From Ascarosepion bandense (lineage: Eukaryota > Mollusca > Cephalopoda > Sepiida > Sepiidae): 64,000 nucleotides of DNA. The stretch's first letter is position 1; every line of letters begins with the position of its first letter. The translations under genes and the position numbers were made by a program. Where the stretch lies: the NCBI GenBank assembly GCA_037127315.1, contig JBBBDQ010001122.1, forward strand, positions 5,187,001 through 5,251,000. Reading direction: 5' to 3'. The notes below the pieces were generated by a model. The model searched no databases, was not told the DNA's origin, and was given only the letters and a program-made list of their open reading frames with translations. Positions 52,442-62,757 of the stretch are shown here, piece after piece.

Positions 52442-52444
<3 letters not shown>
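52074..52444. other. Unassigned stretch
   Basis: No gene or family recognised; short (TA)n at 52073-52083. Confidence 0.4.

Positions 52445-52491
<47 letters not shown>
52445..52491 (+). repeat. (AT)n microsatellite and three GGAGCTCAGATATATATAGT units
   Basis: (AT)n followed to 52545 by a 26-bp unit built from the Helitron-like inner sequence plus TA repeats, present three times. Confidence 0.9.
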
Positions 52492-52495
<4 letters not shown>

Positions 52496-53326
52496 TGGAG
52501 CTCAGATATATATAGTCTGGAGCTCAGATATATATAGTCTGGAGCTCAGACTCTTTGGGCGTTGGCACGAAAGACTAAAAAGCAATAGTTGTTTCCAGTT
52601 AAAGCGAAACCGTAGACTGAAAGAAAAATGAATGGATGTAAGTCCAATTTTGATTTCCTGGTATCGATATCAAATAAATTTTTTCGTCGTAAACTAAATT
52701 TTGAAGGCTAAATAAGTCCTCTGAGTAAATGGTATCATGGCTGAGACTAAGAACGACAATTATACCTATTTAGAGCAAAACCCAAAGCAAAAACCAAGAT
52801 AAAACTGATTTTGATCAAACCTGTGAGGATATTAGGGTATCGATTTACAATATTGGAGTCAAATAAGTCATCCAAGGATAAACTAACCTAAGTAAGTCTA
52901 TGAAAACTTATCGTAGCCATCGGGAGTAAAATTGGAGAAAATGGGCCATATTGATGGCTGAATATCGGTTTTTGATCAGATTCGATATAGAATATCGGGG
53001 CTATCGATTTTCGATATCGGGGAAAATGAGTCGTCTGAGAAGATCTACTAATGTTTGAGACTGAAACCTATAATTTTACCAAGTTAGAGGAAATTCTGCA
53101 GCAAGAACCACGATAAAATGGCTGAAATCCTGATCTTGATCAGACCTGATCGGATATAGGGATATCGATTTCCGATGTCGTGGGGAAATCGGAAAAGAAA
53201 TAAGTAGCCTGACCGGAAGCCTAAAAAATATTTATGTGAAGTTTGGTGAGAATCAGATAAAAAGTGTGGATTTGTATGAAGAACATACAGACAGAAACAC
53301 AAACATCTTGCCTTTTATATATTTAA
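52492..53326 (-). mobile_element. Helitron-like element, rearranged long form
   Basis: 52545-52800 matches the long-form segment at 5560-5830. It continues into variant sequence with repeated ATATCG(A/G)TTT words (52830-53200) and returns to the family at 53225-53326 (TGAAGTTTGGTGAGAATC, ACAAACATCTTGCCTTTTAT). Both termini are missing. The variant part may represent more of the autonomous or longer parent. Confidence 0.65.
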
Positions 53327-53341
53327 ATTTACTGAGTTTCT

Positions 53342-53385
53342 GCCGTTGTACGACCCAGCCCTCTTCAGATAATATACGTTCGAAT
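53342..53385 (-). ncRNA. Decayed hammerhead-like motif (PLE family)
   Basis: Minus RNA CUGAAGA, a spacer with GGGCUGG, then GAAAC; the cleavage triplet and stem I are not recognisable. Same family as 57820-57868 and 1863-1906. Confidence 0.4.
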
Positions 53386-53701
53386 TTCCAGTTGAACCCT
53401 TTATTTCGTCCATCTAGTTCCATATCTCAGTATTTTCAGTATTTTCCCTTCAGTAACTCAACTTTGAGGTTTTGTTCCCCTCTGCTGTGGCCAGATATTG
53501 AACTCACAACTCTTTGGCTCAAATTACTGGATTACTTCAACCAATGCTTTTATCAACTGAATTTTGGGGACTTAAAAACCTAATGTCGCATTAACCATTT
53601 TTACCAAAACTTTTACCATTTTTATGTAATATCAGTCTTCGCATATGGCAGTGAATGTTGGGCAATCTGCTCACGGATGAAGAAGAGACTTGGAGCAACA
53701 G

Positions 53702-54200
53702 TTGGTTGGTTGTTTTGTTTTATGGCCTATCAACCTCGGCGGGTCATTTATTACCAACTAAATTTTATTTATTTATTGCTGATAAAAACTTTTTCTTTCA
53801 ACAATTTATTTTTTATATAAGTTTTGTGTCTAGTAATACTTTTTTTTCTTTTCGAGTATCAAGATTTATTGGGATTTGTTTTTAAGGACAGGGTCCCCAA
53901 GTCCTACCCTTGATAGTTGACCCATAACTGGAGGGAAGGGACAGATTAATAGCTTTCTCAAGGGTACCAGTGCTTAAGTGAATGCAGGGTATTCAACTGG
54001 AATTCGAACTCGGCTCACTCATTTCTCTTTCCGAGCTGATATTCACTGCACCACAATGCACATCCATTACTATACACTTACAGCATCTGGTATTCCCAAG
54101 CGGTCACCCATCTAAGTACTGACTAGGCTCAATGTTGCTTAACTTCGGTGATCGAGCGAGAACCGGTGTATTCAACATGATAGGCCGTAAGCCCTGTTGC
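53702..54200 (-). mobile_element. Chimeric SINE: 5S rRNA head + tRNA-like part + body + tail 2
   Basis: The most complete example. Minus strand: 5S-derived head 54193-54077, junction, tRNA-like segment with A box TTGTGGTGCAGTGAATATCA and B box GAGTTCGAATTCC, family A body, an AT-rich insert (53765-53880), then tail 2 (AATAAATGACCCGCCGAGG, TGATAGGCC, AAACAAAACAACCAACC). Flanked by the 6-bp duplication GCAACA, showing it moved as one unit. Chimeric 5S-tRNA SINE heads are known in vertebrates (AmnSINE type). Confidence 0.85.
54077..54193 (-). ncRNA. 5S rRNA-derived SINE head
   Basis: Reverse complement: GGCTTACGGCCTATCATGTT, GTTCTCGCTCGATCACCGAA, GTTAAGCAACATTGAGCC (box A region), AGTACTTAGATGGGTGACCG (box C region), CTTGGGAATACCAGATGCTG. 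Nearly the full 5S length. Too diverged and fused to be a 5S gene. Confidence 0.88.
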
Positions 54201-54679
54201 AACAGAAATGTGGTTCTAAAATAAGCTGAACCGAACATGTGATCAACGAAGTTTAAGAGCAATTGGAAATAAAAATAACACTTATACTTAACATCAGGAA
54301 AAGGCACTGAAAATTTATAGAACACATGAGAAAAGAGGGCTTGAAAAATTCGATACTCAGACTGACAGCAAGAGAGACAAAAGAAAACAATGTATAATTT
54401 ACCTAGCGAGATTGAGTAAATGGTAGATGGTGCAGCAATATTTAGGAGAGATAACATAAATAATAAATCTATTAAGAACTACAAAGAATAGGAAATTGTG
54501 GAGAGCTATTTTCGCCAACATTCTGAAGAAACAAGGTAAACAGAAAAAGAAACTAATAAAAGTAAATATAAACATTGAATTGAAATTTGTTAAAATCCAA
54601 TTTCTACAACGATACAGTTTGAGTAGACTTCAAGTGTTCACCCTCTTAACGGCAATCAGGTTTTGTCTCTTTTAATGTA

Positions 54680-55070
54680 TTCGGTTGACCAAAAAGTCCT
54701 GACTTCCCTAGGAAGCGGAAATAAAGCAACAAAGTTTTATCGATCATCAAGAACGTTTATTCTTCAAAATAAAGTTCATCGTTCTCGATGATCTTCTGCC
54801 AACGATCAGCCAGCATCCGAATCTGTCCCAGATACTACTTCGCTGGCTTTCACTTCATTAAAATCGCTAGTCGCGGAGGAAATGTGCCTTTGAGCGGAAT
54901 GAGACATAGGCGCCCGGAGCAGCATTGGGACTGAATAGTGGATGAGGAAGAATCTCAACCCCATCAATCTGTTTGAACTTCTTAGTCAACCTGAAAGTGT
55001 GTGACCTCGCGCTGTCTTGTTGAAACAAAGTCCGACAGCGATTGACCTAAGCAGGATACTCTTTCTTACT
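54680..55070 (-). pseudogene. Mariner-type transposase C-terminal relic
   Basis: Minus strand: 'DFVSTRQ', 'VTHFQVD', 'VEILPHPLFSPNAAPGAYVS' (the third catalytic-region box HP.YSPDLAP.DY; the D is lost), 'FRSKAHFLRD', 'FGCWLIVGRRSSRTMNF'. The left end GGTTGACCAAAAAGTCCTGA resembles a mariner terminal repeat. Unrelated in sequence to 13544-14045. Confidence 0.75.
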
Positions 55071-55107
55071 CTTTCTTACTCTTTCTTTAGTTTGTCGTAC
55101 AGGCGGT

Positions 55108-55630
55108 CTCTTACGCGCAAATACCCTTGGGAAAGGTATTAATCCGTCTCTTCCCTCCAATTATGGGTTAAATAATGCGACAGATTCGTTTCTACAGCCT
55201 TGGTTGGCAACCAATATACCGCAGTAGGTAATGGCAACCTACTGCGGGATAATCTTCTGCCTAGTCAGTTAGGTTTCTTCCGAGACATGATCGTCCAAAG
55301 CGTGTATCACGTATAGCACTTAACTGACTGACTGAATATAATAGTTGAAAGCATGATTAAGGTTTCTACTGCTCATAAAGTGGGGGATCAGTTTTATATT
55401 GTTATGATCCCCCACTAATTACGACTTAATAACATAATGCATCTCTTCTCCCTCTAGCTATAAGAAATAATAGGACAGATTGGGTTCTATAGACTTGGTG
55501 GGCAACCAGTCTACCGCAGAAAGTAATGGCAACCTACTGCTGAATAACCTTCTGCCCAGTCAGTCATATCTCTTTCGGGACATGATCGCCCAAGTGTGTA
55601 TCAGGTATGGCACTTAACTGACTGACAGGC
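55108..55630 (+). mobile_element. Dimer of family A SINEs joined by the GATCCCCCACTT linker
   Basis: First SINE 55108-55332 (no head), linker 55333-55440 with AAAGTGGGGGATCAG and GATCCCCCACTAATTACGA (an inverted repeat), second SINE 55441-55626 (body and tail). Same arrangement as one unit of the array at 9306-10545. Confidence 0.8.
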
Positions 55631-56640
55631 GGTCTGGCTGATGGCAATACAGTTTAGTGTTGATGGCGGGACCGTATGAAACAAGCATTTACAAAGGTAA
55701 AAATATACATATTTTACCAAGATTTTTAAAAAATAATAACTTCAAAAATAATTTCATTTATTTGTGAATGGGCACTGTAATTTTCATTAAAATCCGACAA
55801 TTATTTCATTTTTGCGAGAATTTCCAAATTAATGTGTTTGCCACCGAACAAAGTAGGTGATGCAATCATTACTTTTCCATTGTAAAACACTCGTAACGTT
55901 TCTTTAGCCGCTAACTCAAATCAAAAAAAAATTCTGACAAAATTTCGAAAGTGTTAGAAGGGATTAAATTTTTTTTTTAAATAATTAAAAATTACTTTGA
56001 TCTTTTCTCTTAATAATAATATAAACATTTTGATGGAAAAAGTTTGTTTTATTAAGTTTGGAACCTTTTTTATTCATACTATGCTGTTTTGTTATCGATT
56101 TGACTGGTGGTTCATTTCATACACTATTTTAGAAGTGTTGATTCTTTAACAAGGGCGATTTTGTTGAGATACTGGAAATAATATCAATAAAATCCGAAGT
56201 CGTGTATTATGCGAGGTTCGCATGATAATCGTCGACTATTCTGTTATAAAAAAGAGTCACAAATTAAACACATAACTTGAACGAATGCAAACTCCTCAAG
56301 AAACAAACTTGAGTGTCTTATAAGCGGAAACCAAATCATGGCCACTTCAAGGAGCGGCTTTATGGTGACCTTTTATGTCCAGAACTTGCCTAATTTGCCA
56401 GACATCAAGAGAATAGTCAATTACTAGACTTCCTAGTAATTCGTAGTTTAGATTCTGTCAACATTTCAACCGAAAATTTTCCGGCAGTCATTAGTTGTTT
56501 CGACTATTGTTGGTTTTGACTTTCCAAAGATCGCGCCAGGTATTAAATATAGTTTCAACTATATTATAAAAGTTACATCATTTGCGTAAAAAAATCACGG
56601 ATAAATTTATTTTATATAGATTTTTTAGAATTTAGGCATG
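55631..56640. other. Unassigned stretch
   Basis: About 1 kb, AT-rich, with no match to other repeats in the window and no domain-bearing frame. Confidence 0.4.
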
Positions 56641-56765
56641 CCCAAATTTCATGATGCCCGCATACCTCGTTTCAAAAATCCTCTTGTCAAACATGCCTTG
56701 TTTCCATCATATCTCGTTTGCAATATGACTTGTTTTTACCATGCCTTGTTTGCAAGGTTTATTTT
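56641..56765 (+). repeat. Short array of the TTTC-type minisatellite
   Basis: CATGCCTTGTTTCCATCATA, 'TCTCGTTTGCAATATGACT' and similar units of about 18-20 bp, the same family as 57510-57780. Confidence 0.6.
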
Positions 56766-57480
56766 AATCAATTCATCTCAGGCAAGGTGATAATGCTACG
56801 AAGACACAAGGGGTTACTGGGGGCAAAAGAGAGAAGAAACCGGAGCCATAATTATAAACAGAGAACAAAGGAAAGACTTTTACTCCTGTTCAGAAAAAAA
56901 CTTCTACCCGCGTTCAAAAGATAGCAGTAAACAGTGAGCCGAGCGATAGGCGAACCTACCTACTCCTATTGAAAAGGAAAAAGGAACAAATATATAACTA
57001 AAAAAATAGTAAATAAAATTTCAGATTTCAGGCGGGAGCTTTTAGAAGTACAAAGTTGAAGTAAACTTCAGAAGAATCCGGAAACTTACAAGAAATAAAA
57101 GCTCTACTCCTTTTCAAAAGACCAAAGAGTAAGACGAACTTATCCACCCATATTGAGGAAACAAATAAATAAATAATTTATAAATAATATTTCAGAGTTC
57201 AGGCAGAGACATTAGAAGTATAAAGCTTTCTTTTTTTCTTTTTTTTTTAATCATATCACCCCGAGCAAGGCGGTAACGCCACTGATGTGCAGGGGGTTAC
57301 ATAAGAGTGAAGAGATTGGAAAAAAGAAAACCAGAAACCGCATCCTAAACAAGAAACAAAGGATGGGCCTCTTCACCTGTTCAATAGATGTGGGTGGAGT
57401 GTGAACCGGGTGATAGTTTAAGAAAGAACTGGAAACCTAATCCTAAATAGGAAACAAGGAATAAAACCACAGAGAGACGA
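56766..57480 (+). mobile_element. Repeats with the common LINE 3' end
   Basis: 57245-57480 is a relative of 4500-4715 (ATCATATCACCCCGAGCAAG, GCCACTGATGTGCAGGGGGT, GTGGAGTGTGAACCGGG). 56766-57000 and 57050-57180 share the later parts (GAGCCGAGCGATAGGCGAAC, CTACTCCTATTGA). Confidence 0.55.
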
Positions 57481-57509
57481 ACCGGGCGATAGGCGAACCT
57501 ATCTACTCC

Positions 57510-58110
57510 TGTTATGGGCCTCGTTTCCACCATGTCTCGTTTCTAATATGACTCGTTTCTACAATACGTCGTTTCAAATAATTTCTACCAGACCTCTTTT
57601 CATATATGATTCGTTTCTGCCATAACTCGTTCAAAATAAACTCATTTCTGCAATATCTCATTTCCAGTATGACTTGTTTGTACAATATATTGTTTTCAAT
57701 AAGACTTATTCCCACAATAATTCGTTTCAAATATGATTTGTTTCTACCAGGCTTACTTTCAAACATCTCATTTCAATATTTACATTATTCGGACTATTGT
57801 CCTCGTCTTTGTTGCCATTTGTACGACATTTTGGCAGTTGTGCGCTCCGGCCTTCTTCAGATGCTAGGAATTTCGAACCGAACCCTTTCTTACAATCACT
57901 GGGATATATCATCCTCATTCCTTGCGTAAATATAGACAAATACCACGTTTCAAGCACAATAATTTTTTATCGTACCTCTTTTGAAAGTAGCTAGTTTTCA
58001 TCATATTTTATTTCTAACACACTTCATCATATTTCATCATATTTCATCATATTTTATTTCTAACACACTTCGTTTCCGACACCACGTTTCTATAATCTCT
58101 CTTTTGATAC
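57510..58110 (+). repeat. TTTC-type minisatellite (unit ~18-20 bp)
   Basis: Units such as ATGACTCGTTTCTACAATA and ATATGATTCGTTTCTGCCAT, about 14 units at 57510-57780, interrupted by the hammerhead relic block (57780-57930) and resumed at 57960-58110. The reverse-oriented relative is at 60505-60935. Confidence 0.75.
57780..57930 (-). mobile_element. PLE-like terminal block with decayed hammerhead
   Basis: Minus strand: GGTTCGAAATTCCTAGCATC, CUGAAGA, GGCCGG ... GCC, AAAAUGUC, then AAAGACGAGGACAATAGTCC. Relative of 1776-2095 and 27395-27500; it interrupts the minisatellite. Confidence 0.55.
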
Positions 58111-58120
58111 CAAATTTCTT

Positions 58121-58309
58121 TTGATATCAGGAAATCAAAATTTGACTTACATCCATTCATTTTTCTTTCAGTCTACGGTTTCGCTTCAACTGGAAACAAC
58201 TATTGCTTTTTAGCCTTTCATGCCAACTTCCAAAGAGTCTGAGCTCGAGGACCATGGATTAGTTTTAAAGCTTTCATTACATCCTAACAACGCCGGGCTA
58301 TACTGCTAA
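58121..58309 (+). mobile_element. Helitron-like 3' fragment
   Basis: Last 190 bp of the family; ends GCCGGGCTATACTGCTAA then T (CTAA also fits the CTRR rule). Confidence 0.75.
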
Positions 58310-58506
58310 TATATATATATAATCTCTATTATAATAAAGACCGTTTTGCATTTATTTGTGTATAATATATATACCTCTCAAATATTTTGGCGTCAACTTT
58401 GACGTCTGAGGTACGCTCGTAATAATATAATTAATAAATATTATTACATGATAAGCAAACTTTTACTCAGTCACTCATCAATAATATAGGTACTAATCTA
58501 TATGTG

Positions 58507-58818
58507 CGGATGTGCGTTGTGGTGCAGTGGATATCGGCATGGAACGAACAATCGGAAAGCCGAGTCCAAATTCCAGTTGAATTCGTTGCAATCACTAACG
58601 CACAAATACTTTTGAGAAAGGTATGAGTCCTTCTCTTCTACCTCCAGCTATGGGTTAAATAGCAGAACAGATAGGGTTCTGTAGCCTTGGTTGGCAACCA
58701 GCCTACTGCAGAAATTAATGGCAACCTATTGCAGAAAAAAATTCTGCCCAGTCAGTAATGTTTCTTTCGAGACATAACACTCTAAGCGTATATCCCGTAT
58801 AGTATGACTGACTGACCA
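58507..58818 (+). mobile_element. tRNA-derived SINE, family A (full length)
   Basis: Head GTGCGTTGTGGTGCAGTGGA (A box GTGGTGCAGTGG), B-box-like region GAGTCCAAATTCC, body, tail with altered hairpin and GTATGACTGACTGACC. Confidence 0.85.
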
Positions 58819-59147
58819 ATCGATATGGAATTTTAATCGTGTTTGTAAGAATTGAAGTGGGTGAAATGAAACGGTATTCATTGCATAATTCCCTAGTCCA
58901 TGTTGAACTTAACGTTTCATACAATTGCTCCATGCTAAACAATTACCTACTTTACATTTACTTCTGATTTCTTTACCTCGCCTCATATTCTTTGGATTAT
59001 AAAAGTTATTTAACAAAATAAAACAAAAAAATAAAGTTCAAAATGCAATTGAATTTAGAACAATTATTTTTCATGAATCAAAATTGAAATATGATTCAAG
59101 ATTTGGTGTCAATACGGCTTTGGATATGCAAAACAATTTGTTTTAAT
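58819..59147. other. Unassigned AT-rich stretch
   Basis: No feature recognised. Confidence 0.4.
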
Positions 59148-59570
59148 CGTATCACCCCGAGCAAGGCGGTAATACCACTGATGTGCTGGGGGCTACATGA
59201 GAGTAAAAAGATTAAGTAGAAGAGAGTGAAGAGGAAGACGAACCAGTTAGAAAGGAGCAAGAAAAGGATGGGAATACAGGTGTGATGACAGTTGCAATGG
59301 TGGAGAGAAAGGAGAGAATATACGGGGTGGTGAAAGAACTTGAGTCAAGTGGTTAATAGATGAGTATTGACATTGCATTTAAATTCCTGCAGGTTGTAGC
59401 CGTCAGGAAAGCAAGAATATGGAAGCGAGTTCCACAGGCGGGAAGTGCGAGAGAAGAAGCTGCAGGAGTAGAATTGTCGTGTGCATTTGGTTAATCTAAC
59501 TGTGAATGGGTGGACCCAGTTGCCAATCTGGTTGCACCTGTTGCAGAGGCACCCGTGACTTAAGTTCGTT
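59148..59570 (-). pseudogene. CR1/L2-like LINE 3' end
   Basis: Left edge is the common 3' end (CACCCCGAGCAAGGCGGTAA). Block order GGAGGTTCCACAGGCGGGAA-like, GTGCGAGAGAAGAAGCTG, GTTGCCAATCTGGTTGC matches the C-terminal region of 51157-51432. Frames degraded. Confidence 0.7.
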
Positions 59571-59689
59571 GGAGCAGAATAAATACCTGTTGCAGAGGCA
59601 AATAATTAAAATAAAAAAATGTCTGGACTGCAGGAAAAGCAATTTTGAATTTGATTAAAAACATTACAATTTCGAAACAAAAGATAGTG

Positions 59690-59870
59690 AAACAGAAACA
59701 CGTTTGAAACTAACCATATTAGTAAACAAGTCGTTGTGTAATAAAATCAAGGTGGAAATAACGCCTGATGAAAACAAGGCCTGGTGAAAACGAGGCATGA
59801 TGGTAATTCGCTATGTTTGAAACGAGGCTTGATGAAAATTAGCTTTGTCGGAAACAAAACTGTGTATTGA
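59690..59870 (+). repeat. GAAAC-type minisatellite, short array
   Basis: TGAAAACAAGGCCTGGTGAA, AACGAGGCATGATGGTAATT, GAAACGAGGCTTGATGAAAA; same unit as 60505-60935. Confidence 0.7.
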
Positions 59871-60029
59871 ATACTGCTGCCACATCTGGTCGGTTGCCCC
59901 TGCTATTCACCTCGGTGTTCTTGACTAAATCCAACGGAGATTCCACAATGTGATCAATCTCGACTTGGCAGCTCGGCTGCAGTCGCTTTCTCACCGGCGT
60001 GACGTGGCTTCGCTGTGTCTCTTCTACAA

Positions 60030-60279
60030 ATACTTTCACGGCTTCTGCTCCAATGAATTTAGCTCACTGGTTACCCCTATGTATGAATTTACTCGAGCTA
60101 CTCGACTAGTAACTAGGTGAAACCTATAAAATAAAATGTAACCGCAATTTCTACTCCTCAGCTTCCTTTCTCGCACTTTCCGCTTATGGAATTCCCTTCC
60201 GTATACTTCCTTCCCCGACAGCTAAAATCTCCAAGAATTTAAATGTAAGGTCAATAGTCATCTCCTATCTCACTGACTC

Positions 60280-60324
<45 letters not shown>

Positions 60325-60495
60325 GCTCTTTTCTCCGTCCACTTCCCGCCCCTCTCATCAGTATTCTTATCCTTCTATTACTCTCTTCCTAACTCCTCCT
60401 ATAACCTGACTCTCTTTCTCATCACTTGCCTCCTTTGTAACCCCATGCGCACCAGTAGCAGTAAAACTGCCTTGCTTGGGGTGAAATGATTAAAA
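60030..60495 (+). pseudogene. CR1/L2-like LINE C-terminus and 3' end
   Basis: Plus strand gives 'YGFCSNEFSSLVTPMYEFTR', 'LWNSLPYTSFPDS'-like and 'ISKNLNVRSIVIS', then (TC)n at 60286-60322 and the common 3' end (CTGCCTTGCTTGGGGTGAAA, TGATTAAAAA). Confidence 0.75.
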
Positions 60496-60504
60496 AATAA
60501 AAAG

Positions 60505-60935
60505 TAGATACGAGTTCTAGTGAAAATGCGGCTTGGTAGAAACGAGTCATATTAGAAAGAAAAGATGTTGGAAACGAGGCATGATGAAAATTATATATAC
60601 TGAAAACGAAGCACAGCAGAAAGGAATCTTAGTGAAAATGAGACATAGTAAAAACGAGGCAAATTACAAGCGAAATATGGTCGATAATTTGCTATGTTGG
60701 ACAAGCGGCATGATAGAGATTATCTATGTTGGAAGCGGGGAAAGCAGAAACGAGGCATGGCATAAAAGAAACATATTAAAAACGAGACATTGTGTAAACA
60801 ATATATATTGGAAAAGAGGTTTGGTGAGAACGAAGTATATTGGATCGTGGTATTAGAAACAAGTCATATTAGAAATGAGTCATGATGGAAATAAGCAATG
60901 TTCTATTCGAGACAGTGAAACTTTATTTTCGAAAT
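60505..60935 (+). repeat. GAAAC-type minisatellite (unit ~18-20 bp, ~20 units)
   Basis: Units like GAAACGAGGCATGATG, GAAAACGAGACATTGTG. The frame 60533-60856 repeats ETSHIR/KRG-like residues because the unit is near a multiple of three; the inverted array at 57512-57766 gives the same residues on its minus strand. No gene is called. Confidence 0.8.
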
Positions 60936-60944
60936 CAAACATGG

Positions 60945-61025
60945 AAACTTCGTCTTCTATGTGCCCTGTCCCTTCAGGACGTAGGCGATCATGGCTTTCC
61001 ACATTTCCCTATTCCTGGTGGCTCT
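60945..61025 (-). mobile_element. LINE 3' tip (SWT.HVSN family)
   Basis: CTTCTATGTGCCCTGTCCCT, TCAGGACGTAGGCGATCATG, cut at GATATCAAATTT where the Helitron-like sequence begins. Confidence 0.75.
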
Positions 61026-61338
61026 TGATATCAAATTTCCTGCACTATTGTAAGAACTGCAACCATAAAACTTCTGAATATCGTTTCTTATGTCTTTGTC
61101 TATGAGTGTATCAAATTTGATTAAAATCGGATCACTCCTTCTATAACCCGATTTTTTCGATTATCGATTTTCGATATTTATCGGGAGTACCTCGACTTAA
61201 AACCTAGCTAATAAGACTCGCAGGCGCTTATAGTACAACTGTGTAAATTTTCAAGAACATCGGTTCAGCCGTTTCGGAGTCTACAGGTAACGGATACACA
61301 CACACTCACACACACAGACAAAGTTCCATTTATAAATA

Positions 61339-61341
<3 letters not shown>
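61026..61341 (-). mobile_element. Helitron-like 5' portion
   Basis: Family sequence from TCAAATTTCCTGCAC to AAATAAGTTTA at the right, then (TA)n. The 3' terminus with the hairpin is missing. Confidence 0.75.

Positions 61342-61393
<52 letters not shown>
61342..61393 (+). repeat. (TA)n microsatellite
   Basis: About 26 TA units between a Helitron-like end and repeat Z. Confidence 0.95.
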
Positions 61394-61394
<1 letters not shown>

Positions 61395-61396
<2 letters not shown>

Positions 61397-61660
61397 TCAC
61401 TACTCGTGGACATAATTATTGCAAGAATATAACAGAATAAGGCTCTGTTAAAGAGCCAAAATGCGGTAAGAGCTTTTATAACTAGTAGTAAAGTTTAATA
61501 ACTGGTAGTAAAGAAAACGAATTAAGCCGATGCTGCCACGCTATTGTCTCTCAAATGAACTGAACCGACGCTGCCTCGCTATTGTCTCTCTCTACCCATG
61601 AGCGTGACAGGAGGTTTATATATAACGGTTTTTATTATAATAGGGAAGATAAGTTAATTT
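61395..61660 (-). mobile_element. Repeat family Z, copy 3 (most complete)
   Basis: Minus strand: TTCCCTATTATAATAAAAAC, CGTTATATATAAACC, twofold GAGACAATAGCG(A/T)GGCAGC, TTTACTACCAGTTATTAAAC, CACGAGTAGTGAAAAATATA. Order as in 16088-16320. Confidence 0.6.
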
Positions 61661-61989
61661 TTTAAATTTATAGCATGGATTTTGTTGGGTCACTCAGTTA
61701 GAACCACTTTCACTTTTTTCTTTATTTCATTTTTTCTTTATTTCTACTTCTGTTTAAATTTACGCCATCTTTTTCACTCGAACTATCAGCCGCCACCAAT
61801 ATATTCCTCTGTTAGTTTTGGCATGAGATAATCAAAATGAAAAAGAAAAAACACATTCCGACATAAAAAAAATTATTTTTAGTCGAAAACCAAAAATAAT
61901 AATAAACGAATCCAATCGAGACAAAGTAGAAAATTAAAAAATGCAGACTGAGAATAAAAAAAATAATTAAACAATTAACTCGGGAATTC
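61661..61989. other. Unassigned AT-rich stretch
   Basis: No feature recognised; ends in a poly-T tract next to the LINE. Confidence 0.4.
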
Positions 61990-62700
61990 TTTTTTTTTTT
62001 TTTTTAACCATTTCACCCAAAGAAAGGCGATGATACCACTAAGACGCAAGAAGTTACTGGGAGTGAGAAAGAATGAGAACTTTAGTGGAGAGAAAGGACA
62101 ATAAAAGAACAGATTTTAGACAGACAGAAATATTGCATTTAAATTTTGGAAAATTATAGGTAGCAGGAAAACAAGGAACTAGATGAAAGTTCCAGTTGTG
62201 AAAAGTGTGAGTAAAGAAACTATTAGAATAGAACTTACGGTTACATATTGTTAATTCAACAGTAAAACGATTAGACCTGTCTCCCAATCTGCTAGTAGAC
62301 TTAACTTATTTCTAATATAATTGAAGTACAAAGGAGGGGAGCTCATTAGGACAACTTCCATGAAAGTATTTATAGATAAGACAGAAGGAAGCCACGTCAT
62401 GGTGCTGGGAAAATGACTGAAGTCAAGATGTCAGGTTAGGACTTATAATATTACAGATCCGTCGTTGGATATTCCCAAAAATCTAAAATTATTGTAACCG
62501 GAGTACCAGACAAGATATGGCAATAGTATTCAATGAACGGGTGAATTCGTAAGTTTATAAATGTGCAAGATGAATCTTGACGAGAAAACTTGTCTGGAGC
62601 GACACAGTGAAATAACTTTTTAAAGCAAATTTGGGAAAGAGATTTGTCTAAAGACTGAGATCGTTGCTTTTGTATGCGGTATAGTTCACCTATGAAGCCC
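61990..62700 (-). pseudogene. CR1/L2-like LINE: RT thumb to C-terminus
   Basis: Minus frames: 'FKKLFHCVAPDKFSRQDSSC', 'TFINLRIHPFIEYYCHILSG', 'LDFWE', then 'DRSNRFTVELTICNRKFYSN' and 'SFFTHTFHNWNFHLVPCFPA', 'YNFPKFKCNISVCL'. The classic SFF.RTS.LWN box is altered. The longest copy of this family in the window, but with frameshifts between the two parts. Confidence 0.85.
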
Positions 62701-62757
62701 ATGAGATCAATGCAGGCGCCTATCAGGGCCCTCTTCTCAAGTAATACACTATTTCTG

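Larger units (their letters stand above)
53640..54540 (+). pseudogene. LINE C-terminus (SWT.HVSN family), split by a 5S-SINE
   Basis: 53645-53700 reads 'YGSECWAICSRMKKRLGAT'-like; after the insertion the frame remnants of 'EMWF' and 'KKALKIYRTHEKRGLEKFDT' follow at 54208-54500. The insertion duplicates GCAACA (53695-53700 and 54199-54204). Confidence 0.8.

Noticed and set aside
54077..54193. A functional 5S rRNA gene
   Set aside because: Too diverged, and joined in the same way to a SINE body at other loci; it is a retroposed head.
60533..60856. 107-residue frame with repeated ETSHIR/KRG-like motifs
   Set aside because: Follows from an 18-20-bp minisatellite; the inverted array gives the same residues, and no flanking gene structure is present.
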